From Chara braunii (Eukaryota; Streptophyta; Charophyceae; Charales; Characeae): a stretch of 32,209 nt of DNA. A program made the position numbers and the translations under genes. The DNA is taken from positions 2,791,828 to 2,824,036 of the forward strand of contig BFEA01000078.1 in the NCBI GenBank assembly GCA_003427395.1. Reading direction: 5' to 3'. Each line of letters opens with the position of its first letter. The stretch's first letter is position 1. Shown here piece after piece: positions 10,421-19,957 of the stretch. Below the pieces are notes generated by a model that was not told the origin of the DNA, made no database searches, and saw nothing but the letters and a program-made list of their open reading frames with translations.

Positions 10421-11445
10421 TATGTGATGCTTAGGGGGTTCCAAAACTATGCGATCTCCTGATTGCATGAAATCTCGAACAAAGGAAGTGAGAGGAAACG
10501 AAGAAGAAGGAAGAGGAGAAACTTAGATCAGCACAATCCATGTCAGCAGAGAAAACTGAGCCGGGATGTGAGTGGGCGACAACATCAGTGGCAAGATCTT
10601 GGATCTCATCCTCTGTAGTCCTGTAATACGCAACCCCCTACCCTTTAAACTTCGGAGATCGTCCAGGTGGCACCATCATGGTCCATCAGGTCTCTGTGTG
10701 CTCTGCACTCCCAGTCCAGCGCAATCCGTCGAATCAGAGCATGTGTTGACGTTATCATCAATGGCGTGATCTTCGTGAGACCGCTGATTCGTGTTGCTCG
10801 GGGGACACGCGGCGATCTCTCCAGTCGATCGCCACAGAGAGACTTCCATATGCCACTTACCGTGAAAACGAGTGTGGATGTCATCCAGTGTGGCAAGCCT
10901 AACCACCTAATCCCTCAGAACGGTCACTGACAAGAAGAGGATGGGATGCGCCACCGTCGTGACACGTGGCGGGTATCAGTGCCGCGTGGGAATGGGAAAG
11001 TAGACATTGTACATGGGGGGGTGCCGATGGGGAGGATTGGGAGGAAGTGGGGGCAAATAGTGGTCAATCCCTTCCACTGTCACTGGAAGCTCCTCGTAGC
11101 GGATGATCTGGTGAAAGCGGGGAAATCGGTCGCCATTGTGAGGGAGGGAGGTCAGGTAGTCGAGGTAGAGAGTGGAGAAAGTGCGAAAGAGCGCCGCGCG
11201 AAATAGTTCGTGATTGCGGCATGCGGGGATGGTTCATGTGATCACGCAGTACTGCGTTGCTATGCTCCCACGCCGCACTAAGCAAAAGGACATGCAAACG
11301 GAAGATGGGAGTTGCGCATTGAAGGGAAGGATGGGGATGGACGGTGACGGCGAGGCGGGTGGAGTAGAAGTGGTGGAAGGTATTGGGAGGGAAGGGGTTG
11401 CGAGTGAAGATGACGGGGGTAGAGATTTGACAGAGGGTGAGGTAA
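10421..11445 (-). other. 3' internal region of the retrotransposon
   Basis: This segment lies between the stop of ORF Y and the 3' LTR. Frames exist on both strands (for example minus 11597-11064, overlapping the end of ORF Y) but none has a recognisable motif. A purine-rich tract directly before the 3' LTR, expected as the plus-strand primer, is not visible in the sense strand; the bases next to the LTR read CCCCCTAAGCATCACATA. The segment may hold 3' untranslated and packaging sequence. Confidence 0.5.
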
Positions 11446-12495
11446 TCAAGGGGACGGTGGGATAATGACCGGGGACGAAGGCCGATCCCCCGCATCGGTA
11501 CGTGGACGAACTGGGGGACGGGCTGAGGTGGAGGGGGAGGGGGATCGGCTCCGTCTCCGTCGCGATGCGCTCGGAGTCGTGGCCGCAGGGTCACCATCTT
11601 CGGGCTTGGGGGGCTCAGGATCCCGAGTCGGGTCGTCGTTGATGCGCAGGTTCGCCCCGCTGGCGAACTCCAGCTGCCTTTTCCCGGTGGCGATCTCTTC
11701 CCTCTTACGTGCTGCCTGGGGATCTTCCGCCTCGAGGCCTGTGCGCGCCGCTTCTTCCGGCAAGGCTTCCCACTCCGATCCAGCTTCCTCCTCTTTGTCG
11801 TCTTCGTCCTCCTCCTCCTCTACACTCTGCTCCCCTTCACTGTGCTCACTATAACTCCCCTCCCCTGACGTTTCTTCTTCGGCGTCGCCTTCTTCTTCTT
11901 CTTCAACCGCCTCCTCAAACGTATCTTGCTTCGGATAGAAGGCAAGATTGATGACTTCGTTCGGCTTCAAGTACTCCTGCTGCGACGGCAAGGCATTTTC
12001 ACTTCCTAGTTCCTCCAAGCACGCAGTCCACTGAAGATATGGGGCCAAGGTCCGAGTAAGGACGTGCGGAGCCAAACTCTCATCACTTTGCGAACCGACG
12101 TCAAGAGAGAGGTCGTCGACCAGCTGCGCGAGCGGGATGACAAGTTCCTGGACAATTAGCTGGTGATGGCCCGGCTGCACCGATCCGAAAAGACAACTGA
12201 GAAGATCGCCCGCTACGTCAGTTCTCCAAGCCTGGATAATCAACAACTCCAGGTACTCAATCCAAGCCTGATGCTCGTCGGTCCGCGTGCATGTCACCGT
12301 CACTCAGGCCAAGCACATAGAAAGATCAAGAAAAATATCGTGCCACGCCCACCAATGACTGGGATCGAGGAGCGCGACTGCAAGGGGATCGAGCAATAAA
12401 GAAAGACGAGGATGAAGATCGGATTGCCTGAAGGTGGGGAAGAGAGAGGGAAGGACGAAGGTAGAAAGAGGGGCGAGAGGAGCGGCGCGGTTCAT
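11446..12495 (-). pseudogene. retrotransposon ORF Y: acidic and Arg-Ser-rich protein
   Basis: The 350-codon frame starts with ATG at 12495-12493, overlapping the stop of ORF X as ATGA, and ends in TGA at 11446-11448. One in-frame TGA (12304-12306, residue 64) interrupts it; a single C-to-T change from CGA would explain it. The N-terminal third is Leu- and Trp-rich with no clear signal peptide. Residues ~194-245 are dominated by Glu and Asp. Residues ~311-322 form an RRRRSRSPSPS patch like splicing-factor RS tails, followed by a Pro-rich end. It occupies the place of env or other accessory genes in LTR elements but shows no membrane anchor or glycoprotein features. Roles such as RNA binding or chromatin association are guesses from composition. 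Confidence 0.65.
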
Positions 12496-12974
12496 TGGGG
12501 GCGTTGGAAGGAGATGAGGGTGGGGAGCGCCACTGCCGGCTGGCGCATAGAGGTGCGGATCCCGTCGAAGTCAGTCCCGTCCGTCGGGACTAGGTCGTAC
12601 CCGGGGCGCGCAAAACGGTGATGCCACTCAGCCGATAACTGTTGCGACCACTCTCGTAAGGAGGTGAGGATCACGGTATGCCGAAGCGGGCTGACTACGC
12701 TGATATCGCCGTTGAAGGCAGCGACCGTGGTGACGTGGCTCGTTCCTGGAGACAACCATCGATTGTCTGTCACCACCTCTGCCAATACTACTGCCTGCGG
12801 ACTTCCTGCAAATCGGAACGCAGCGGCGGCACACACACCCTCGGTGCAGAATAACTGTGCCAGTCGTTGTAGATCAAGACTGAGCCGCGGATGACGAACT
12901 TACCGGATCTCCAAGATATAGCCACGTGGCTGCAACAGATGATTGCCAAGGGCTTGCTCCGTGAGGAAACTCAT
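12492..12974 (-). pseudogene. retrotransposon ORF X (unknown function)
   Basis: ORF X begins with ATG at 12974-12972, sharing bases with the TGA that ends the integrase ORF (ATGA), and ends with TGA at 12494-12492, which overlaps the ATG of ORF Y in the same way. It is 160 codons long, with one TAA at 12902-12900 (codon 25) that would be CAA (Gln) before a C-to-T change. The remaining frame is open and includes FCTEGVC and REWSQQLSAEWHHRF. I recognise no family. GTAAGT spans the TAA, so a small intron was considered, but the frame continues uninterrupted across it and a point mutation is simpler. Confidence 0.6.
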
Positions 12975-14703
12975 CGCGAGGACGGGGAAGAAGATGAGAG
13001 ATGGGAACAAGAGGGAGAGAACGAGGCGGGGGCTAGATCGTCGTCGTCCTCTTCTTCAGTGGAGGAGGGAGACGGAGGGAGATCAGAAGGAGGGAGGGGA
13101 CGAATATAAGAGGTATGGCGGACGATGGGGACAGAGCTATGGCTGGCGCTGGCTTCGGGCACAATGCGCACCGTGTTGGCACCGTTAGGTCCGAGCTCGA
13201 CAATGCGGAAACAGCCAGAGAAATTGGGAGCGAAGTTCCGGTCGCGTGCACATTTACGTACCTGCACCAGGTCCCCTAATTTATATTGACGTTGGGGACC
13301 GGCGTTCCCATTTCGGGCCTCGTAGCTACGGACTTGCCTCTCGTGGGCTAGATCAGTCACTTTCTGTCTCTTTCGGGCTAGCTTCGGGATGACCTTTTCC
13401 ATTAAATCGGAGTACCTTTTGGCCTTGGCCTTAAGGGCAGCACACGTGTCTCTACCCCCGGCTTCGACAATTTCCGAGTTGCCCCGATAATCGACACATG
13501 GGAGGCTATTGGTGCGAAGCTGAAAGGGGGTGAACCCCATGGATTCGTGAGGGGTGGCCCGGTGAATTCCGACGATTTGGTATACGATATCGGGCCACAG
13601 ACGCATGTCATGCGCCGCTAGATTTCTACGAAGGGCAGTCTTTTTCATGCGATTGGCATTTTCGGCCAACCCATTCGACTAGGAAACGTGGGGTGCCGTG
13701 TGTGGAAGTGTAATGCCTCGGCGCGCGAGCATTTCCTCTACCTCGCCTTTGAATTCGGACCCGTTGTCGGTTAGAATCTCTTCCGTATCTCGATGGGTAT
13801 AGAGGAACCGATCGATGTACATGGCTATCTTTGTAGCCTTACGGGTTTTGCAGGGGTAGACCTTGATGTATTTGGAAAAATGGTCTATTAACACTAAACG
13901 GATGGAATATTAGCAACGGTTCGGGCCAGGTGGCACCTCGATATCTGTCGTGTCCATACTGACTCGCTGGAAAGGGCGCTCTACTTCCATCGACACTATC
14001 GTGTTTGGTCCCCGTATTGGGGCACGGTCGGCGACACAGACCAGACAGTTGGCGACCACGTATCTGACATCGTCCCGTATATTAGACTAGAACCATCGAT
14101 TCTGATCTATAGTCGCTTCAGTGATACGTATCGCGAAGTGAGCGGCCTGCTCTTCGTGAGCAAATCGGGTCCAATCATATCTCTGGAATGGATGGGGAAC
14201 CGTCAACCACAAACCCGATCCGTCAGTCTTACACTTTTCTAGGTGACCGTTGATCCATCAGTAATCCCGGGATCTCTCGGTAGCCCGACGTCTGTCGTGC
14301 TTAGTAAGATGATCCAATGGTAAACCGACCAATTTAGCCAATAGAATTTTATTCGTCCGGACCTCCGCTCGTCGGTATTTCTCGTCATATTCTGGGCCGT
14401 CCTAGCCGCCTCGAATCGAACCTCGGTGGGGAGTTTGTCCGTTCTAGACAGAGGGCACTTCCATACCTTACTACTTGTTCGATATCGAATGCATCCACCG
14501 TGCGCACGATTGACACACGTGGCACATCTCACCCAATCAATGAATCCGGTCTCAAAAGGATGACAGACCACCCCATAAACCTGTGTAATACACGTACAAA
14601 AATAGCAGAATTTATCAAGAAGGGTGGTAAAGAAGGCCGAGGAGGTGAGAGGGGCGGAATTGGCAGGGGAAGAAGGGGTTGCAGAGACAGGTGGGGTAGC
14701 CAT
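12971..14703 (-). pseudogene. integrase ORF with N-terminal PHD-like finger
   Basis: ATG is at 14703-14701, 67 bp after the stop of the RT/RNase H frame and in a different frame. Residues 33-86 form a PHD-like C4HC3 pattern. A frameshift at about 14398 brings in the integrase: an H-x5-H...C-x2-C zinc-binding domain (NCLVC), then a catalytic core with Asp at 13954 (MDTTD), Asp at 13768 (LTDNGSEF) and Glu at 13663 (GLAEN), the last pair 35 residues apart. A GPY/F-like module (LGDLVQV...FSGCFRIV) and an acidic, Ser-rich tail follow; no chromodomain is seen. Stops at 14258 (TGA), 14087 (TAG at the conserved Trp), 13910 (TAA) and 13679 (TAG at the Gln of QSNG) inactivate it. It ends at TGA 12971-12973. 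Its role would be insertion of the element's cDNA into chromosomes. Confidence 0.8.
14446..14607 (-). other. PHD-finger-like zinc domain in the integrase ORF
   Basis: Numbered from the ATG at 14703, the ligands are C33-x2-C36, C60-x2-C63, H68, C71, C83 and S86. The second cluster reads WVRCATCVNRAHGGC and the end VWKCPLS. The Trp before the penultimate Cys and the Cx2C...Hx2C spacing are PHD hallmarks. The final ligand is Ser; TCT is one base from TGT. PHD fingers generally read histone H3 tails. Alternatives are a RING-like or an unrelated Cys/His finger. Such a domain would be unusual here, but the pattern is clear. Confidence 0.6.
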
Positions 14704-14770
14704 AATGAGAGGGGAAGAGAGAGAGAGAGAGCAGGGCTGCAGCGAGGGTGAAGCAAAGGCCCCGTGTCAC

Positions 14771-16249
14771 TCACTCCTTCGATAGAATTTCCACGTGCCA
14801 GTACCGCTGTCCATTCTCATCCTTCGGCTCGTTCCACGGAGTCACCTCCTCGCTCTTGGGGACCTTCTCGGGTCGGTGCAGTCATGTGAACCCGTCAGCA
14901 TTCCTGTGCCTCTCGTGCTTCCGATGACGAACGTCAAAGTCTATGCTCTGTAGTACCTCTGCCCATCTCCCGATCATGCCCGAGTAATCCTTAGATTTCT
15001 TCAGGGCTAATAATGACTCATGATCGGTCACCAGTGTGAACTTCCGCCCATACAGATAGGCTCGAAAGTGACTGATTCCCCATAGAGCCGCATAGCATTC
15101 TCCTGTCGGGGCTGCGTAATTGCGCTTGCAGGCAGGCACTGACTTAGACGCGTATTCCACAACGTATTTGAGCGCGCCCGGTCCCACCAGGGCCAAGATC
15201 GCTAAGATTGCCTCCGACTGCCAGTCCGTGATGAGGACAAAAGGCTTTTCGGGATCCGGCCTTATAAGGACCGGAGCCAAAATAAGAGATGCCTTGAGTT
15301 TCAAAAACGCTTGATCACACTCTGACATCCAAATCAACGGTTGATCCTTTTTCAGCAGATTCGTGAGGGGACCCGCAATCGCCACAAAGCCCTTGATAAA
15401 CCTTCGGTAGTCCGAGGCCAAGCTTAGAAAGGCGCGAACTTGCGTGATAGTCGTTGGCACGGGCGCATCTCTCACAGCTGCCACCTTTTGAGGTTCCGGT
15501 CCAAGTCCCTGGTCCGTCACCACGTGTCCCAGGAAGGAAATGGTGGTGAGAAAGAACTGGCATTTCTCTAGCGCCACCTTGAAACCAGCATCCCTCAATG
15601 CATGCAACGTCCATTCGACGTGCTGCACATGCCCCTCGTAAGAACTCGAATACACCAGAATATCATCCATATACACAATCACGCAATAGTTGATGATACT
15701 CTGTGCCAGACGTGTCTTCCGCACAAAGTTCTGAAAAGCCATGTTCATGGTTCGCTGAAAGGTTGCGGGAGCATTGCAAATGCCCATTGGACATCGAATC
15801 CATTGCCAAGTACCTTCGATCAACACAAACGCCATTTTCGGACGATCCTCCTCTCGAACAAGAAGGTGATGAAACCCATGACGAACATCAAACTTACAAA
15901 AAAATCGAGCACTCCCAACCGCATCCAACAACTCATCAATCCGGGGAAGGGGGTACATATCTTTGATCGTGATATCGTTCAGCTTTCGATAATCGATACA
16001 TATGCGAATCCCTCCGGCCTTTTTGGGCACGATTACCACCGGAAACGACCAAGGTCCTATAGCGGGTTCAATCCATCCATTGGCTTCAAATTCCTTAATT
16101 CGCTGAAATGCGGCCGCCCGTTGGGCTGGCGAGTATTGATAAGGAACACAGCTAATGGTTGGATGATCCCCCGTAAGGATGGCACGCTCAATCATGTTAC
16201 ACAATCCGATATCGTTATCGTGCACACTTAATACTTCTAAGTACCCATT
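14771..16249 (-). CDS. pol: reverse transcriptase and RNase H
   Basis: The frame is open from 16249 to a TGA at 14882-14884. Residue numbers count from position 16225, since the true start lies upstream in the polyprotein. RT features are KFDVRHGF with catalytic D113 and YMDD at 185-188. The RNase H follows with acidic residues D334 (TDWQSEA), E376 (GECYAAL), D401 (TDHESLL) and the NADGFT end. The TGA at 14882 sits where relatives have Arg (NADxLSR), so it is probably CGA to TGA; the same frame then continues 36 codons to TGA 14771-14773. This ~450-codon stretch has no other stop although the flanking parts are riddled with them. It copies the element RNA into cDNA. Confidence 0.9.
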
Positions 16250-18019
16250 CTAGACATTAATTAGTAATTTTCGAAATTCCAGGGGGATGTGATTCGGTAG
16301 AGTGACTGTGAATCGATCGGGTATCTCAAGGGGCATGTCGATCCAATCATCAGGTTAATTCCGTTGGTCATGGACGCTAGAGAAAATACAACCGCTAGTG
16401 CATACAGAAAATACAGTCGCAATCATCTGGGATTCAGCAGGGCTAATCATCTCGGTCTCTTTAATTTCAACGCCAGTTTTCGAGTCAGCCATAGTTTCCT
16501 CCACGGTAAGTCCTGTTAAACCCACCATTTCCTACATTAGATCGGGCACATCGTCGACGGGAGTTTCGGCTTCTTGTTTTATCATAGCGATGGTCGCTCC
16601 TGTTGTAAGCAGCGACCTCGGAGGGGAAACAAAAACTTCCACGTATTGTTTCATCTGTTGATAGCGCGCTCGGAGCGAAAGTGTTCCCACGTACAAAGTG
16701 TGATGGGGTTCCAAATCGTCTACCACGTCAGATATTTGCAAGATGGGTTCCCCAAGAAAGGTCGAGCGACTGACCTGGGCTTCTATTGGCGCAAGAGTGT
16801 TATCTTCCAGACTCAAGTGAAAAGTTTGAGTGGTTCTGGGAACCATCCGAAATTCCTCTTGAGTTTCGTGCTCGAAAAGTTCGACTAAGTGTTTCCACTC
16901 ACTCTCACTAGGCATCTCTTCTTTGCACTCCTATTCTTCAAATCTGCTACTATTATCCAGAGATGGAAATTCCTCGTGATCGGGACCTTGAATCATCCCT
17001 ATCCGAGCAGAATTAGGAATCTTTTTTAATGTTCGGGTTGAAATCCGCAATGAAACTGTCTGAGGCTTTCCTCCTGTTTGCGTAAGCACCAACTGTTTGG
17101 AATCGAAATGCATGCGGGCACCTACCGCCATTGCCCAAGGCAGTCCCAACAAAACCGAATATGAGTGCACATCTATGACCAAGGCGTTAACGAGGACGTG
17201 CACTCGTCCAACTTTCACGACCACATTCTCAATGACTCCTACGATATTCAATGTTTCCTCGTCAGCAGAGACGTACTTGTCTTTGCCAGATTGAGGGAGG
17301 ATCGAGTTAAGTCGCCCAGTTCTTTTCACCATATCTAATTATATAGCGACCGCGGAGGATCCGGTATCGATGAGGGCGTTAAACGGTTTGTCCCATACTT
17401 CACAATCACATTCAGCACTTTTCTACAACACTGCTCGAGCTCGCATGAAATGGTCTTTTCCAGCTAAAGAAATTGTAGCTACTCGCACGGCTTCGGGTTC
17501 ATGAACCTCGGGTTCAGGCGGTTCAACCCCCTCTGCTTCTTCCTCCTTCTTTTTTTTCAACATTCGTTGTATGCGCTGATATGTAAATCGTTTCTGATTC
17601 TTCTGACATTGTTGCAGCAACTTGTTATTTGCATCTTCGGATATGGTGAGCAAATGTCCCACCGGGACCGGAACGCGAATGTCCAGTTGCTTAAGCGTTC
17701 ACAGCATATCCATTTCTCCTGTCCGAAACTGTGGTCCGGGGTTAGATTCGCGCTCTACCCATTCAAGATCGTCATGAGCCGGTTGGATTGCTCCGACCAT
17801 GACGGCGAGATGAAGATATTGAGCCGGGTCAACCACGTCAGCGACTTCGGAAGAAGAAGTCCCTGAGGTCGATGCAACTGCAATCGAGGGGGAAGGTCGC
17901 TCAGGAGCGTACACAATGATCTCCTCATTTCGGGTCGTATCCATTAGTGCAGCTACTCGTCCTTGATTCAGAGTTACGGGGGCTGCGGCAGGTGGGGGGT
18001 GATTTCGTTTTGGCTGGGG
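16250..18019 (-). pseudogene. protease and linker part of gag-pol (seven nonsense codons)
   Basis: The frame continues that of the RT, without indels, from just after the gag zinc knuckle. The aspartic protease motif is LIDTGSS with the catalytic Asp codon at 17366-17368, and VLLGLPW about 75 residues later fits the second flap region of retroviral-type proteases. A Lys/Glu-rich helix (KKKKEEEAEG) precedes it. In-frame stops lie at 17699 (TGA), 17423 (TAG), 17339 (TAA), 16931 (TAG), 16532 (TAG), 16355 (TAA) and 16250 (TAG). All can be produced by a single C-to-T change in CAA, CAG or CGA. The intact protein would cut the gag-pol polyprotein inside particles. Confidence 0.75.
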
Positions 18020-19156
18020 ACAGTCCCGGACAAAATACCCTGGGCTGTTTGCAGTTGTAACGCTCAATCTTCCCTGCCAGGTTAGTTGCATGAGGGCACT
18101 ATTGCGCATGTCCAGGTGCAGGCGGGGTAGGCAAAAGCGGGAACGATGCAGGGGCAGGTCGAGCAAGAGCCGGGTTGGGCTTAATTAGCCTGCTCATTAT
18201 CTGTTCCATTCGATCCATGTGAGACGCCTGCATTTGGACCAGATTGCTTATCCATTCAGATTGTTTGGTAGTAGCTGTATGGATCATCTGTGCCAAATGC
18301 ATATTGGTTATGGACATAGACTCGGGATCTCGGGTGCTTCTTGGGCTAACAGTCGCTACCGGTTGGTTCATAGAGAAAGTCGGAGGAGGAGGAGAAGGAA
18401 CTGACGGGATATCAGAGGCGACCCCTTCGGGAAGGTTATGATCAGGCCGGGGATAGAATCGTTCAACCACTCGCAACCACGATCGTCGTTTCGCGGCTAC
18501 ATCCTGAATCGTGTTTGTAATGTCCTGGTCTCCCTGACTGATATACTTCTTTGTATCTGTCAGGTCTAACTCAAGCGCTTTGTCAATGATAGCGCGTAAC
18601 TGGTTCGTTCTAGGGGGAACCTTTTTCTGCAGCTTAGCTTTTAGCATCGCATTTCGTAGATGATCGATGAACAAATCTCGGGCGGAGTTTTCATCTCGCC
18701 CTGATTTGTCCAGCGTGGTTTGGAATCGAATCAATCGATCCACGAAGTCAGACAACAATTCCCCTGGTTCTTGCGGTCGAGTTTTGAGTATATACCAAAC
18801 AGCGTCTTCGCTGACCGTATTGAATCTGGCCAAAAACGCTCGCTTGAAGGTATTCCAATTTACCCATCTGTGTTCCTAAACCAATCATGCGCCGTGTTGC
18901 GAAGGAGTAAGGTGATGACGCGGGGGATATCTTCCGCGCTATACCCTTGAGCTTGGACGGCTTCCAACCAAGCTTCGTGGTGGGTGTGATTGGGAAAGAA
19001 AGGAAAAACGGTGGGAATACTGACAATCACCCTGGGGGGTGCTGCGTTGCTGTCAGCTATTGGCATAGCTGGTCTAGCCTCGTGGGATCTTGATCTAGTC
19101 ACCCGGCGATCTCGGCGACCAGGTTGAGTATTTCTTCTACCTCTCGCCAGTTCGGC
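18020..19156 (-). pseudogene. gag: gag (capsid and zinc knuckle), frameshifted
   Basis: The frame opens after TAA at 19157-19159; no ATG is near the start, so CTG/GTG or the ATG of the AMPIADS motif, or a lost ATG, may have been used. The retrotransposon-gag signature is AHDWFRN followed, after a frame change at about 18860, by TFKRAFLARF and LLSDFVDRLIRFQ. A Pro-rich linker follows. TAG at 18099-18101 (CAG to TAG) and a second frame change at about 18043 interrupt the nucleocapsid end. The zinc knuckle at 18020-18062 is damaged: its first Cys is now Arg (CGT), a base is inserted inside it, and the usual His is Tyr (PGYFVRDC). Gag would form the virus-like particle. Confidence 0.8.
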
Positions 19157-19183
19157 TTACTATCATTAGAACCGACACAAGTC

Positions 19184-19196
19184 GGCTCCGATACTA
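19184..19196 (-). promoter_or_regulatory. primer-binding site, initiator-Met tRNA type
   Basis: The minus strand reads TAGTATCGGAGCC directly after the 5' LTR. The usual plant primer site complementary to initiator tRNA-Met is TGGTATCAGAGC, so this copy has two transition differences. Position at the LTR/gag junction makes the call secure despite them. Confidence 0.7.
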
Positions 19197-19417
19197 ACCT
19201 CACGCCCTGTGCTGTCTTCCGTTCAGAGCGCTAAGGGTGCGGAAAGAGGGTCCGAAAGAACAGCAAGATGGGGTGTGCCAAGGATTTTTGGAAAATGGTG
19301 TGTGGGGACACAGACAGAACTGAAATCCCCCGTGTTGGTCCGATGAAGTAAGTCGGTTGCTTTCACTCGTCGCGGAATGCGCACGCGGGCACGACGCGAA
19401 AAAAGGAAAATCCAAAT

Positions 19418-19957
19418 TCAATCCAAAAAGTATTGTCGAACTTCCCACCGCGCTACGGCTCTTCGTTTAGAGCAAAAGGGCTTTGGTACACTCCGCGTGT
19501 CCCGTTTCCGTATCAAGTCCCGACGTCGCTTGTTGGTCAGTTTCGAGTCCGACGTGGAGGGTCTCAGCCGCGTGGCTCTTTCCTTGTGCTCGTCTTCACT
19601 CCGTATTCGGTAGTGGAAGCCCTTTGATTCGTAGCGATCGAGACGCTGGCACTCAGTGCACAGGATTCGAGGCCAATGGGGCGCCACTGCCATCCACGGA
19701 ATGACGACCAGCTTGTTAAACGACAACAACACTGAGTAAGCCGGGAAGTGCATATTGATAATGACAAAACCCGCCTCCACGAATCCGGAACAACGATTTT
19801 CGGGAGGGAAGTAATATTGTCCGCCGATCCGTGCGACAGCTTCTCGTAAGTCCCACTCGCAAACACGGGTCCTGTCCTCGTTATAAGGGAAGGGGCGCGT
19901 TGGCGTGGGGGACACGGGAGGTTGGTGCCCAATCGAGGTGCGGTCGTTAGTCCACAT
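19418..19957 (-). CDS. LTR-embedded ORF, intact copy B (179 aa, unknown)
   Basis: ATG is at 19957-19955 and TGA at 19418-19420. The protein is basic and soluble-looking, with no signal peptide or membrane helix. It has a PFPYNE motif, then ENRCSGF, FVIIN, VAPHWP, a CTECQRL segment containing CxxC, and a Lys/Arg-rich C-terminal third (KRRRDLIRKRD). It lies about 1 kb downstream of the LTR TATA box and upstream of the primer site, so it would be the first large ORF of the genomic RNA. The diverged copy at 31614-32147 keeps the frame, and many differences are at third codon positions: across the codons for NRCSGFV five of seven differ and all are synonymous. I do not recognise the family. Nucleic-acid binding is a guess from the CxxC pair and the basic tail. 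Confidence 0.75.
   Translation of the reverse strand: MWTNDRTSIGHQPPVSPTPTRPFPYNEDRTRVCEWDLREAVARIGGQYYFPPENRCSGFVEAGFVIINMHFPAYSVLLSFNKLVVIPWMAVAPHWPRILCTECQRLDRYESKGFHYRIRSEDEHKERATRLRPSTSDSKLTNKRRRDLIRKRDTRSVPKPFCSKRRAVARWEVRQYFLD

Noticed and set aside
11064-11597. 177-codon minus-strand frame overlapping the end of ORF Y
   Set aside because: It lies in GC-rich, low-complexity sequence, overlaps ORF Y in another frame, lacks an ATG-based start and has no recognisable motif.
11465-11854. Plus-strand frames rich in Ser and Leu
   Set aside because: They are antisense readings of the Glu-rich and Arg-Ser-rich part of ORF Y.
12851-12902. Small intron in ORF X beginning at GTAAGT
   Set aside because: The only acceptors restoring the frame give an intron of about 24 bp, too short to be spliced. 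A CAA to TAA change is simpler.
15602-16231. 209-codon plus-strand frame
   Set aside because: It is the antisense shadow of the conserved reverse transcriptase, which has clear catalytic motifs on the minus strand.
18000-18110. Programmed gag-pol frameshift
   Set aside because: The frame change falls inside the zinc knuckle, which would destroy it, and an extra C in a CCC run explains it. An ordinary insertion is more likely.
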